Origin: Betaproteobacteria bacterium
GTDB lineage: Bacteria; Pseudomonadota; Gammaproteobacteria; Burkholderiales; SG8-39
DNA: 10,400 bases
Direction of reading: 5' to 3'
Assembly: GCA_005882235.1 (NCBI GenBank)
Contig: VBCT01000193.1
Location: 1-10,400, forward strand
Shown: piece by piece, positions 1 to 6,984 of the stretch
Layout: every line of letters starts with the position of its first letter
Position numbering within the stretch: the first letter of the stretch is position 1
Notes under the pieces: generated by a model
Told to the model about the DNA's origin: nothing
Database searches by the model: none
What the model saw: the letters and a program-made list of their open reading frames with translations, nothing else
Translations under genes and position numbers: made by a program

Positions 1-393
1 AGCAGATTGCCCTCGACCAATCCTGCTGCTGTTCAGGGAGTCAGCCGGGAGGGGTGGGAAGACGAACGCCGAAACGCCTCCGGGAACCAGCAAATCTTCA
101 AGTAACGCGACCGGCCGGGCTCAGGGTCTCTCCGCGGAGCCGACGACGACGCGATCGGGTTCCGGAAACGGCGCGATCCCCCAGCGCACTAGTTCGAGCG
201 GAAGAAACTCGCCCAGCGTAGCGCCAGTCCCGTGAGCGGTCGGAGATCGCTTGCTTTTGGAGCCTCTGCTCCCGCTGCACCGAGCTGTCCGGCGCGGCCC
301 AGACCTCGGATCCCGGCCCCGGCCGGCAGCCCGCGGGGGCAAATACGCCACTTTTTCACGAATTCTCGACAGGTCCCATCGGGAATTCCCTGA

Positions 394-432
394 GGGGGGT
401 GGGAAAAACCCCCAAACCCCCGATACCCCCCC
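394..432. repeat. G/C-tract element, possible G-quadruplex or hairpin
   Basis: The plus strand has a run of six G and then GGG (394-403), followed by C tracts at 409-413, 417-421 and 426-432. GGGGGGT (394-400) is the exact reverse complement of ACCCCCC (425-431), so a hairpin is possible. On the minus strand the G7, G5 and G5 tracts, with short loops, could supply four G-triplets for a quadruplex if the G7 tract is split. What is seen is the tracts; the structures are inferred. No T-run follows, so it is not a standard terminator. Confidence 0.5.
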
Positions 433-436
433 GGAC

Positions 437-466
437 GGCCGCCAATGACAATGGAATAAGGCGGCC
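437..466. promoter_or_regulatory. 7-bp inverted repeat in the rpfF promoter region
   Basis: GGCCGCC (437-443) and GGCGGCC (460-466) are perfect inverted copies separated by 16 bp. They end about 24 bp before a candidate -10 hexamer, TATAGT, at 490-495. The position suits an operator or a 5' structure near the rpfF promoter. The regulator, if any, is unknown. Confidence 0.4.
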
Positions 467-489
467 TTCGGCAACCGCGTATTTGGGAG

Positions 490-495
490 TATAGT
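490..495 (+). promoter_or_regulatory. Candidate -10 element for rpfF
   Basis: TATAGT matches five of six positions of the sigma-70 -10 consensus and lies 66 bp before the rpfF start codon, in the local A/T-rich stretch. At 17-bp spacing the upstream hexamer (467-472) is a poor -35, so the promoter would need an activator or is weak. This is inference from motif and position only. Confidence 0.35.
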
Positions 496-543
496 CGTCC
501 GAAAGAACCATAAGAAACGTATGTTTGTTTTAACACACCCTGA

Positions 544-552
544 AAGGAAGGA
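544..552 (+). promoter_or_regulatory. Ribosome binding site of rpfF
   Basis: A purine-rich AAGGAAGGA stretch ends eight bases before the ATG at 561. It is a strong Shine-Dalgarno match and fixes the rpfF start at this ATG. Confidence 0.8.
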
Positions 553-560
553 AACAAATC

Positions 561-1499
561 ATGAACGCACCGGTCGATTTCAACGTGATAGAGGGGATGT
601 TCAGACGGCAATACAAGCAGATCGAGGTCAGGTTCGATCCCGAGCACGCGACAGCGTGGACCTACATGAAGCCCTCGGGCGCGCCGTGCTTCAACCTCGG
701 CATGCTCGAAGAGCTACGTGCCCACGACAGCGCCATCGAGTCCTGCGGCGGGCGCGTGCTGTACAAGGGAGACCTGCACCAGATTCACTACTACGTCGGC
801 GGATCCAGGATCGAAGGCATATTCAGCTTGGGCGGAAACCTCGCGAATTTGGTGCAGCTGATCAAGTCCGGCGACCACGACACGCTCATGCACTATGCCA
901 AGCTTGGCGTCGACAACATGTACCAGCGCATCTGCGGCTACGGAAGTCCCATGACCACCATTTCACTGGTGCAGGGGGAGGCGCTCGGCGGCGGATTCGA
1001 AACAGCGCTCTCTTCGAACGTCATTGTCGCCGAGCGACGCTCGCGGATGGGCCTGCCCGAGATCCTGTTCAATCTGTTTCCGGGGAACGGCGCCTACAGC
1101 CTGCTCGCCAGACGCGTGGGGATTAGACGTGCCGAAGAGATGATACTCTCCGGCCGTGTCTACACCGCTGAGGAAATGCACGCAGCGGGCGTCGTCGACG
1201 TGCTCGCGAAAGACGGGACCGGGGAAGCGGCTGTGCGGGACTACATCCGGTGCAACGAGCGGCGCCGCAATGGCATGCAGGCCGTGTTCAGCTGCCGCCA
1301 GCATTTCCACCCCGTGAGCTATGAGGAGTTGCTCAACATCGCCAACGTATGGGTGAATGCGGCGCTGCGCTTGGAAGAGAAGGACCTCAGGCTGATGAGC
1401 CGCCTGGCACGCGCGCAGGCAAAGCTCGTCCCGGGCGGTGCGGCGGCGCGGCCGGATGCGGTGGAAATACGGGAGGAAATGCAGTACGCGACAGCCTGA
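561..1499 (+). CDS. rpfF: DSF synthase RpfF, crotonase superfamily
   Basis: The product (312 aa) is an enoyl-CoA hydratase/isomerase-fold enzyme of the RpfF type, which converts 3-hydroxyacyl-ACP to a cis-2-unsaturated fatty acid by dehydration and thioester hydrolysis, giving the diffusible signal factor (DSF). The characteristic block is present: QGEALGGGFETAL (138-150) and MGLPEILFNLFPG (163-175). Glu147 and Glu167 align with the two catalytic glutamates of Xanthomonas RpfF (Glu141 and Glu161, a constant offset of six). The C-terminal helix region (WVNAALRLEEKDLRLMSRLARAQ) also matches the family. The protein is slightly longer than Xanthomonas RpfF, with an extra tail after about residue 290. 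No signal peptide or membrane segment is seen, so it should be cytoplasmic. A strong ribosome site supports the start. It converges on the rpfG-rpfC-acp-KAS series; 195 bp separate the stop codons. An ordinary enoyl-CoA hydratase is unlikely given the RpfC/RpfG neighbours. Confidence 0.92.
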   Translation: MNAPVDFNVIEGMFRRQYKQIEVRFDPEHATAWTYMKPSGAPCFNLGMLEELRAHDSAIESCGGRVLYKGDLHQIHYYVGGSRIEGIFSLGGNLANLVQLIKSGDHDTLMHYAKLGVDNMYQRICGYGSPMTTISLVQGEALGGGFETALSSNVIVAERRSRMGLPEILFNLFPGNGAYSLLARRVGIRRAEEMILSGRVYTAEEMHAAGVVDVLAKDGTGEAAVRDYIRCNERRRNGMQAVFSCRQHFHPVSYEELLNIANVWVNAALRLEEKDLRLMSRLARAQAKLVPGGAAARPDAVEIREEMQYATA

Positions 1500-1694
1500 G
1501 CGCGGCTGTGCATGTCCGCCGAAGTATGGGCGCTCGCGCGCTTGAGCCATGACCTGCCGGGGCCGTGATCCGATCCGTCCCGACCGGTGCGTAAGGACGC
1601 GCCCCGGTGGAGTTCATGCGCGGCGAGTCTTGTACCCTCGCCTGATGGAGGAACCCTGGCGATGCGCAAAGGCGCTCGACTGAAACCCGCCGCG

Positions 1695-2963
1695 CTAGTT
1701 GCGAAATGCCTTCAACAGAAGGCTCGCGTTCGTTCCACCGAATCCGAAGCTGTTGGTAAGTATCGTGTGCAGTTCCGTGAACTTCGCAGTCGTTACGATC
1801 GGCATTCCCGCGAATTCGGGATCGAGTTTCTCGATGTTGATGGAAGGGGCTATGAAGCGATGCTCGAGCATGGCTATGCAAAAGATCGTCTCCAGTGCTC
1901 CGGCCGCACCCAGGGGATGACCGGTCATCGATTTTGTCGATGAGAACGGCGGCGGTTTGCCGTCGAACACTTCCTTCATTGCAACGACTTCAGCGACGTC
2001 ACCTTTGACGGTCGCCGTGCCGTGTGTGTTGACGGCACCGACGTCTCGGGGACTCATACCACTGTCTTCTATGGCGTCGCGCATGCTCCTGGCGGCGTGC
2101 GCTCCGGTCGGCTCCGGCATCACCATGTCGAAACCATCCGAGCTTGTCCCGAACCCGACGATCTCGGCGCGTACGCGAGCGCGACGCGCCAGCGCCTGAT
2201 CCAACGCCTCGAGCACGACGATCCCTGCACCGCCACCGATCACGAACCCGTCGCGGGCGATGTCATACGGGCGCGATGCCTGTTCCGGCCGCTCGTTGAA
2301 TTTCGTGGCGAGTGCGAAGCGAAGGGCCTGAAAACCCGCGGCAATCATAGGGTGCACCTCTTCTCCGCCCCCTGCGATGGCACGGTCGACGATGCCGTAA
2401 CGGATGAGCTCGTATGCCGTGCCGATGCTGTGCGAAGAGGTCGAACAGGCAGAGCTGATCGAATAACTGCGTCCGTGGACCTTGAGCAGGTTGGCCACCG
2501 CCGCGCTCGACGCGCTGGCCATACTTTTCAGCACGACAAGCGGGCTGAGCTTCGCAATCTCTCCGGAATAGAGCTGTCGCCCCGTCGCGTAGGTGGATTC
2601 CACGCTTCCGATTCCCGTACCGACGATGCACGCCGTTCTGTCGGACTGCAGGTCGACCTCGGAAAGCCCGGAATCGCCGACGGCATCGAGCGCGGCGAGG
2701 CAGCAGTATTTGGATGCTTCCGAAATTGCGGGACGCAGTTTTCTCGGGATGGACGAGCGCTCGAACTTTGCCTCGACGTCCAAGATCGCGCCCGCCACCC
2801 GGCTCTTCAGGCCGAGGCTTTCCCACTCCCGCATTGCGCGGAGGCCGCTTGCCCCGTTTTGGAGGGCCCTCACCACTTGGCTGTAATCGTGCCCAAGGCA
2901 CGATACGAGACCGACTCCCGTGATCGCCACGCGTCGAGGAGCCATTAACTCAGACCGCGTCAC
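1695..2963 (-). CDS. FabB-like beta-ketoacyl-ACP synthase (KAS I type)
   Basis: This 422-aa protein condenses acyl-ACP with malonyl-ACP. The Cys-His-His set of elongating ketosynthases is complete: Cys173 in SISSACSTSSHSIG, His314 in NTHGTAT, and His349 in KSMTGHPLGAAG, where Lys344 is also conserved. The NSFGFGGTN glycine loop is at 404-412. The Cys and His motifs resemble FabB (KAS I, which also elongates cis-unsaturated chains) more than FabF. The GTG start at 2963 overlaps the acp stop by 4 bp (GTGA), implying translational coupling. The ATG at 2945, giving MAPRRVAITGVG, looks more like a normal KAS N-terminus and is an equally possible start. It is the last gene of the rpfG-rpfC-acp series, which suggests a role in supplying acyl-ACP for DSF; that role is inferred. 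It could instead serve another specialised lipid. Confidence 0.92.
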   Translation of the reverse strand: MTRSELMAPRRVAITGVGLVSCLGHDYSQVVRALQNGASGLRAMREWESLGLKSRVAGAILDVEAKFERSSIPRKLRPAISEASKYCCLAALDAVGDSGLSEVDLQSDRTACIVGTGIGSVESTYATGRQLYSGEIAKLSPLVVLKSMASASSAAVANLLKVHGRSYSISSACSTSSHSIGTAYELIRYGIVDRAIAGGGEEVHPMIAAGFQALRFALATKFNERPEQASRPYDIARDGFVIGGGAGIVVLEALDQALARRARVRAEIVGFGTSSDGFDMVMPEPTGAHAARSMRDAIEDSGMSPRDVGAVNTHGTATVKGDVAEVVAMKEVFDGKPPPFSSTKSMTGHPLGAAGALETIFCIAMLEHRFIAPSINIEKLDPEFAGMPIVTTAKFTELHTILTNSFGFGGTNASLLLKAFRN

Positions 2964-3223
2964 ACCTTCGGATTCTGTCGCTTCTTGCCCTCGATCGCCT
3001 TGAAGAGATCGCCGATCGTCTGTATGCGGCCAAGTTCCTCATCGTCGATGTCGATCCCCAGCTCATCTTCCAGCTCGGACGCCAGTGTGATCAGAATCAA
3101 TGAACTGATATCCAGATCCTGTCGAAGCGAGGTCGCTTGGTCGACGTCGGCCGCGGTAAGTTTTGCATCGGATGCCGCCAGTAGCCGCAGAATTATTCGG
3201 TCACGGAGTGATAAGTCAGCCAT
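2960..3223 (-). CDS. Acyl carrier protein
   Basis: An 87-aa protein of normal ACP size with four-helix character. The phosphopantetheine site lies in DLDISSLILITL (36-47): Ser41 aligns with the modified serine of the family motif DSL, while the preceding Asp is replaced by Ser40. The acidic helix II that contacts partner enzymes is present (ELEDELGIDIDDEEL, 50-64). It starts 40 bp after the rpfC stop, with GAGAG a few bases before the ATG, and its stop overlaps the GTG of the ketosynthase gene. It differs clearly in sequence from housekeeping AcpP, whose site is a canonical DSL, so it is probably a second, dedicated carrier. It would carry the chain built by the adjacent KAS and could present a 3-hydroxyacyl chain to RpfF; that is inference from context. 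Confidence 0.88.
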   Translation of the reverse strand: MADLSLRDRIILRLLAASDAKLTAADVDQATSLRQDLDISSLILITLASELEDELGIDIDDEELGRIQTIGDLFKAIEGKKRQNPKV

Positions 3224-3263
3224 GGTCTCTCACGCCGCCACTTATTCATGTCACGTCCCTGGC

Positions 3264-5777
3264 TCAGCGGGCCGCGCTCTGGCTTTTCTTCAGATAGTCG
3301 AGGAGCGAAGCGCGCGCCTGCTGAAACTGCTCTCTTATCATCTTCAAGACGCGGGGTCCGCTCGCTTGCAGTTCCGATGTCGTCTGGCTGTTGATTCCCA
3401 CGCATGTCCGGCATAACTGCTCGGCGCCGAGCGTGACCGCCGAGCCCTTCATGGCGTGCACGAGGTCCCTGAGCGTTTCGTATTGCTCCGCCGCCACGGC
3501 GGCGTCCATCTGCCGCAGCAGCGCCTCGCCGTCCTGGATGAATCCGTTGAGGAGCTCCGGCATGAAGCTGTTCTCCGAGCTGATGAGCTCGAGCTCCGAG
3601 AGCGCCGCCGGGTTGATCACGGCCTGAGTTCCCTCGGCGTGGTCGCCGGACGCCGCCGCGGTGCTCGCGCGCTTAGCGATCAGGCTCGCGATGGTGTCGA
3701 GCAGGCGGCGAGCCTCGATCGGCTTGGGCAGGAAAGCGTCGATCCCCGCTTCCTCGCATTCCTTCATCGCCTCCGAGGTCACGTCCGCCGAAAGCATGAT
3801 GATCGGGACCTGGATCGCCTCCGGGTCCATGAAGCGGTAAGCCCGCGCAGCGTCCAACCCGCCGAGCTCGGGCATGTTGAGATCCATGATGATCACGTCG
3901 AACCGCTCGTTCTCCAGAATATCGAGCGCCTGCTCCCCGTCGTCGACGACCCGGACTCGGTGTCCGGCGCGCTCGAGTATCCCGACGATGACGCGCTGAT
4001 TGACGGCGTTGTCCTCGGCTACCAGGATCTGGTAGCGGCGGCGGTTGGCGTCGCGGGCAGCGTAGTAATCGCTGAGCGAGATGACGCCTTCCTGGCTCCC
4101 CTGGGCCGCAGTGGCAGAGTGAATGACGTTGAACAGGAGCCGCTTCTTGAACGGCATCTCCAGCACCGCCACGAAGCCGCCCGCGAGCGCCTCGGCGCTG
4201 CGAATCTGCGATACGCCCGCCGTGCACAGCACCGCGGGAGGCGCCTTCTGGCTGCGGCTGTTGCGGAGCCGTCCCAGATTCTTGCCCGGCGCAATCGCCG
4301 TGTCCTCGCGCAGGAGCACCAAGTGGTAAGGATGGCCGAGCGACTGCGCTTCGGCGAGGCGTGCGGCCCCCGCCTCGACGCCCGTCGCGCGCCCGGTGCG
4401 CGCCCCCCAAGTGGCGAGGTCGTGCTCGAGCGCCTGAAGCTCCACGTCGGAGAAGCCGACGAGCATGATCCGGGCATCGTTGAGCCGCAATGAAGCTTCG
4501 GCTGCCTGCCCCGTTGTCTGCTTCTTCAAGGGCAGATCAAACCAGAATGTGCTGCCCTTCCCGGGCGTGCTGTTCAGCCCGATCTGCCCGCCCATCATCT
4601 CCACCAGCTGCTTCGAGATGGTAGTGCCGAGCCCGGTGCCACCGTAGCGGCGCGTGGTCGAGTCGTCGGCCTGGACGAAACTTTCGAAAATGCGTTCCTG
4701 AGCCTCCGGCGCGATACCTATCCCGGTGTCCTCGATGGAAAATTTCAGTCGAACCGCGTGCTCGCTCTCGCCCAGGCTCGAGACAGTCAAGATCACGCTG
4801 CCGGACTGGGTGAACTTGACGCCGTTTCCGATGAGGTTGTAGAGCACCTGGCGCAGATGATAGGGATCGCCGCGCAACGCGTGCGGCACTTCCGGCATCA
4901 CGTGGGTCCTGAACAGCAACCCGCGGATCTCGGCCTGCGGCGCGAGCACCGCCGCCGTCCCATTGATCAGGCTGTGAAGATCGAAATCCGTTTCCTCGAT
5001 GCTGACCTTGCCGGCTTCGATCTTGGAAATATCCAGCACATCCTCGATCAGCTTGAGCATCGATCGCGAGGCTTCGTGCATCGCCTTCACCATTTCGGCC
5101 TGCTCAGTGTTCAAAGGCGTGTCGCGCAGCAGGTCGTTCATCCCGACGATGGCGTTGAGCGGGGTGCGCATCTCGTGGCTTACCGTGGAGAGGAAACGTC
5201 GCTTCGCCTGGTTTGCGGCTTCCTCGCGGCGCAGCGAGTCGAACAGGCGGGTCACGAGCTTGCCGACGAAGAGCGACAACAAAATCATGCCCACCATCAG
5301 ACCGATGCCAAGCGTGCGGTTCTCGATCCAGTAACCGTTGAACGCAAGAACCAAGGCGAAGCCAACGACGCTGAGTCCCAGCGAGCTGTACAAGTAGAGC
5401 CTGCCATAGCGGAACCCGTGACCGAAAATGATCAATAGGTAGACGGCGTACAGCGGCGCGCCGTACTCTCCAGTATTGAACATGAAGAAGGTGACGGCGC
5501 CGACATCGAGTATTTCCGTACAGACGCGGCGCGCTGGTGAAGACGTCGGCGACAGGCGGATCCAGCTGAATATCACGCTCGCCAGGACCAGGTAGCACAC
5601 CATCGCTACCAGGAACAGCAGATCAGCCTGGCCGTGGGCGTCGTACCCGATGAATGCCTGCGGCAATAGGTACAGGAATAGTACCGCCCCCACTACCAGC
5701 CGGACGATTGATTGTTCGTACTCGGTGCCAGCGGAGGCGCGGGCCGGAACGGCTGCGAGAGGCGATTTCGGCGTCAT
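3264..5777 (-). CDS. rpfC: Hybrid sensor histidine kinase RpfC with extra pseudo-receiver
   Basis: The product (837 aa) is the DSF sensor kinase. About five hydrophobic membrane segments fill residues 23-178, and PLYAVYLLIIFGHGFRYG (108-125) matches the RpfC input domain. Next come HisKA with His201 in SHEMRTPLN, the HATPase with an N box (VLYNLIGNGVKFT), G1 DTGIG (350-354) and G2 GGTGLGT (379-385), a receiver at about 582-700 (Asp589, Asp632 phosphoacceptor, Ser663, Lys685), and a C-terminal HPt with His774 in HAMKGSA. Residues 435-555 look like an additional receiver that lacks the phosphoacceptor Asp, which Xanthomonas RpfC (about 726 aa) does not have. The frame stays open upstream, but MTPKSPL at 5777, 16 bp after the rpfG stop, is chosen because upstream residues are rpfG antisense and lack membrane-protein character. 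Phosphorelay to RpfG is expected. In Xanthomonas, RpfC also binds RpfF and restrains it. Confidence 0.9.
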   Translation of the reverse strand: MTPKSPLAAVPARASAGTEYEQSIVRLVVGAVLFLYLLPQAFIGYDAHGQADLLFLVAMVCYLVLASVIFSWIRLSPTSSPARRVCTEILDVGAVTFFMFNTGEYGAPLYAVYLLIIFGHGFRYGRLYLYSSLGLSVVGFALVLAFNGYWIENRTLGIGLMVGMILLSLFVGKLVTRLFDSLRREEAANQAKRRFLSTVSHEMRTPLNAIVGMNDLLRDTPLNTEQAEMVKAMHEASRSMLKLIEDVLDISKIEAGKVSIEETDFDLHSLINGTAAVLAPQAEIRGLLFRTHVMPEVPHALRGDPYHLRQVLYNLIGNGVKFTQSGSVILTVSSLGESEHAVRLKFSIEDTGIGIAPEAQERIFESFVQADDSTTRRYGGTGLGTTISKQLVEMMGGQIGLNSTPGKGSTFWFDLPLKKQTTGQAAEASLRLNDARIMLVGFSDVELQALEHDLATWGARTGRATGVEAGAARLAEAQSLGHPYHLVLLREDTAIAPGKNLGRLRNSRSQKAPPAVLCTAGVSQIRSAEALAGGFVAVLEMPFKKRLLFNVIHSATAAQGSQEGVISLSDYYAARDANRRRYQILVAEDNAVNQRVIVGILERAGHRVRVVDDGEQALDILENERFDVIIMDLNMPELGGLDAARAYRFMDPEAIQVPIIMLSADVTSEAMKECEEAGIDAFLPKPIEARRLLDTIASLIAKRASTAAASGDHAEGTQAVINPAALSELELISSENSFMPELLNGFIQDGEALLRQMDAAVAAEQYETLRDLVHAMKGSAVTLGAEQLCRTCVGINSQTTSELQASGPRVLKMIREQFQQARASLLDYLKKSQSAAR

Positions 5778-5793
5778 CGGATCCGGTCCCGGG

Positions 5794-6909
5794 TCACTGC
5801 GCCAGCCGGTCGGCAAAACGTTCGCCGATGGAAAGGACTTCCTCTCGGTTCCGCACCATGATTTCCACAAGCTGCGGATCAAAATGCCTGCCGGCGTGCT
5901 CCTCCATGTAGACGAGCGCTTCCGCAACGGGCCAGGCCGGCTTGTAGGGGCGCACCGAAGTGAGCGCGTCGTAGACGTCGGCGAGGGCGACGATTCGCGC
6001 TTCAAGGGGGATGTGCTCGCCCCTCAAGCCGATCGGGTACCCGCTGCCGTCGTACTTCTCGTGATGGCCGAGCGCGATCACGGCTGCCATTTGCAAATAT
6101 CCGGAAGCGCTGTCCTTCAGCATGTCGTAGCCGATGCGCGCGTGGGACTGCATGATTCGCAGATCCTCCCCGTCCAGCCTTCCGGGATTCTGCAAGATCC
6201 TGTCAGGTATGCCGATTTTCCCGATATCGTGCATCGGCGCGGCCAGCTCGATCGCATCCTGCTCGGCCGAGGACAGCCCGATGCCCTTGGCGATCAGCGC
6301 GGAGTACTTGGCCATGCGCACCAAGTGCATTCCGGTCACCTTGTCGCGCTGCTCTGCGGCCTTCGCCAGCCGAAACAGCGTCTCGACCTCGCGTCGCCGC
6401 AATTCGCGGGTGGCTTCGTCGATCTTCTGCTCGAGAATCCGGGTTCGGTTTTTCTTGAGAATTTCGTGACGGCGCAGGCTCAGGAGATTGCGGCAGCGCG
6501 CGCCGCATTCGAGCCGGTCGATCGGGCGAATCAGGAAGTCGGTAGCCCCGGCCTCCAGGGCGCGGTAGCGGACTTCGCGATCGTTGACCACCGTGATGCA
6601 CACGATCGGAACGTCCTCGTAGCCGAAAATGCGGCGCAGCCGCCGGATGACCTCGATTCCATCCAGGCTCGGCATCTTGTAGTCGGTGAGCACCATATCC
6701 ACGGGGTGCTTGCGCGCGTATTCGATGCCCTCCACGGGGTCGGCGAACGTGGCGACCTCCAGACTCGCGTCAAGGCTCCTCATGATCTCGCTCAACACGA
6801 TGCGCCCGGTGGACTGATCGTCGATGACCAGGATCTTGAGCGGCGCGAGCTTGGCTTCGATCGAGTCGTGAACCAGCGTAAGCGGTCTTGACGACGTGGT
6901 GGTTTTCAT
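5794..6909 (-). CDS. rpfG: RpfG, receiver plus HD-GYP c-di-GMP phosphodiesterase
   Basis: A 371-aa cytoplasmic response regulator. The receiver (about 24-145) has Asp30/Asp31 and phosphoacceptor Asp76 in LTDYKMP, but the usual conserved Lys is Arg128 (DFLIRPID). After a helical linker comes an HD-GYP domain with His195, HDIGK (227-231), His256, HHEKYDGSGYP (282-292) and Asp311 in ADVYDALTSVRPYK. These metal and substrate residues are those of an active enzyme degrading cyclic di-GMP. AGGGG, about seven bases before the ATG, supports the start at 6909. It leads the minus-strand series rpfG-rpfC-acp-KAS, and its 16-bp gap to rpfC indicates cotranscription. The expected role is to lower c-di-GMP when RpfC senses DSF, as in Xanthomonas, changing biofilm, motility and secretion. 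Other REC/HD-GYP proteins exist, but the rpfC and rpfF neighbours make this assignment strong. Confidence 0.91.
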   Translation of the reverse strand: MKTTTSSRPLTLVHDSIEAKLAPLKILVIDDQSTGRIVLSEIMRSLDASLEVATFADPVEGIEYARKHPVDMVLTDYKMPSLDGIEVIRRLRRIFGYEDVPIVCITVVNDREVRYRALEAGATDFLIRPIDRLECGARCRNLLSLRRHEILKKNRTRILEQKIDEATRELRRREVETLFRLAKAAEQRDKVTGMHLVRMAKYSALIAKGIGLSSAEQDAIELAAPMHDIGKIGIPDRILQNPGRLDGEDLRIMQSHARIGYDMLKDSASGYLQMAAVIALGHHEKYDGSGYPIGLRGEHIPLEARIVALADVYDALTSVRPYKPAWPVAEALVYMEEHAGRHFDPQLVEIMVRNREEVLSIGERFADRLAQ

Positions 6910-6933
6910 TGGAATTCCCCTGGCCCGGCCCGA

Positions 6934-6962
6934 TTGGGAGGCTCCTCTATCCGCCCTCCCAA
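6934..6962 (-). promoter_or_regulatory. Inverted repeat in the rpfG leader
   Basis: TTGGGAGG (6934-6941) and CCTCCCAA (6955-6962) are perfect 8-bp inverted copies around a 13-base spacer. On the minus strand the arms would form a stem upstream of the rpfG ribosome site, with a loop containing two GGA triplets, the core of CsrA/RsmA sites. It could equally be a protein operator. The repeat is visible; its function is inferred. Confidence 0.45.
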
Positions 6963-6978
6963 GTCCAGGTCCAATTAC

Positions 6979-6984
6979 ACTATA
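6979..6984 (-). promoter_or_regulatory. Candidate -10 element for the rpfG operon
   Basis: On the minus strand this reads TATAGT, the same hexamer proposed for rpfF, within the A/T-richest part of the 135-bp gap before rpfG. No good -35 is visible at 16-18 bp. If used, transcription would begin about ten bases before the 8-bp inverted repeat, placing that repeat near the 5' end of the mRNA. Confidence 0.35.

Larger units (their letters stand above)
1..560. other. Gene-poor region upstream of rpfF
   Basis: I find no convincing protein gene here. The short open frames are Arg/Ser/Pro-rich translations of GC-rich DNA and resemble no family I know. Frame 1 is open from the window edge to a TAA at 103-105 and could be the tail of an upstream gene, but its residues are not recognisable. 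The left part is GC-rich; about 355-435 carries homopolymeric G and C tracts, and 440-560 becomes A/T-richer as expected for a promoter and leader. A 10-bp perfect palindrome (GGGAATTCCC) lies at 381-390. The region probably holds the control sequences of rpfF plus unidentified spacer DNA. Confidence 0.6.

Noticed and set aside
1..105. Possible C-terminal end of an upstream gene in frame 1
   Set aside because: The frame is open only because it starts at the window edge, and its 34 residues match nothing I recognise. The other two frames are also open here.
1500..1694. Small plus-strand frame (1549-1683, 44 codons) and possible terminators between rpfF and the KAS gene
   Set aside because: The frame lacks a good ribosome site and has shadow-like Arg-rich composition. 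I saw no stem followed by a T-run in either direction in this 195-bp convergent gap.
3456..4493. Long plus-strand frame of 345 aa opposite rpfC
   Set aside because: It is a GC-driven antisense shadow of rpfC, rich in Arg, His, Val and Asp, with no recognisable motif. The same applies to 2022-2948, 4758-5438, 5650-6891, 6934-8472 and 8190-9287.
5778..6005. N-terminal extension of RpfC upstream of 5777
   Set aside because: The extra 76 residues overlap the 3' end of rpfG, are Arg/Ser/Pro-rich with no domain, and the ATG at 5777 gives an N-terminus like known RpfC.
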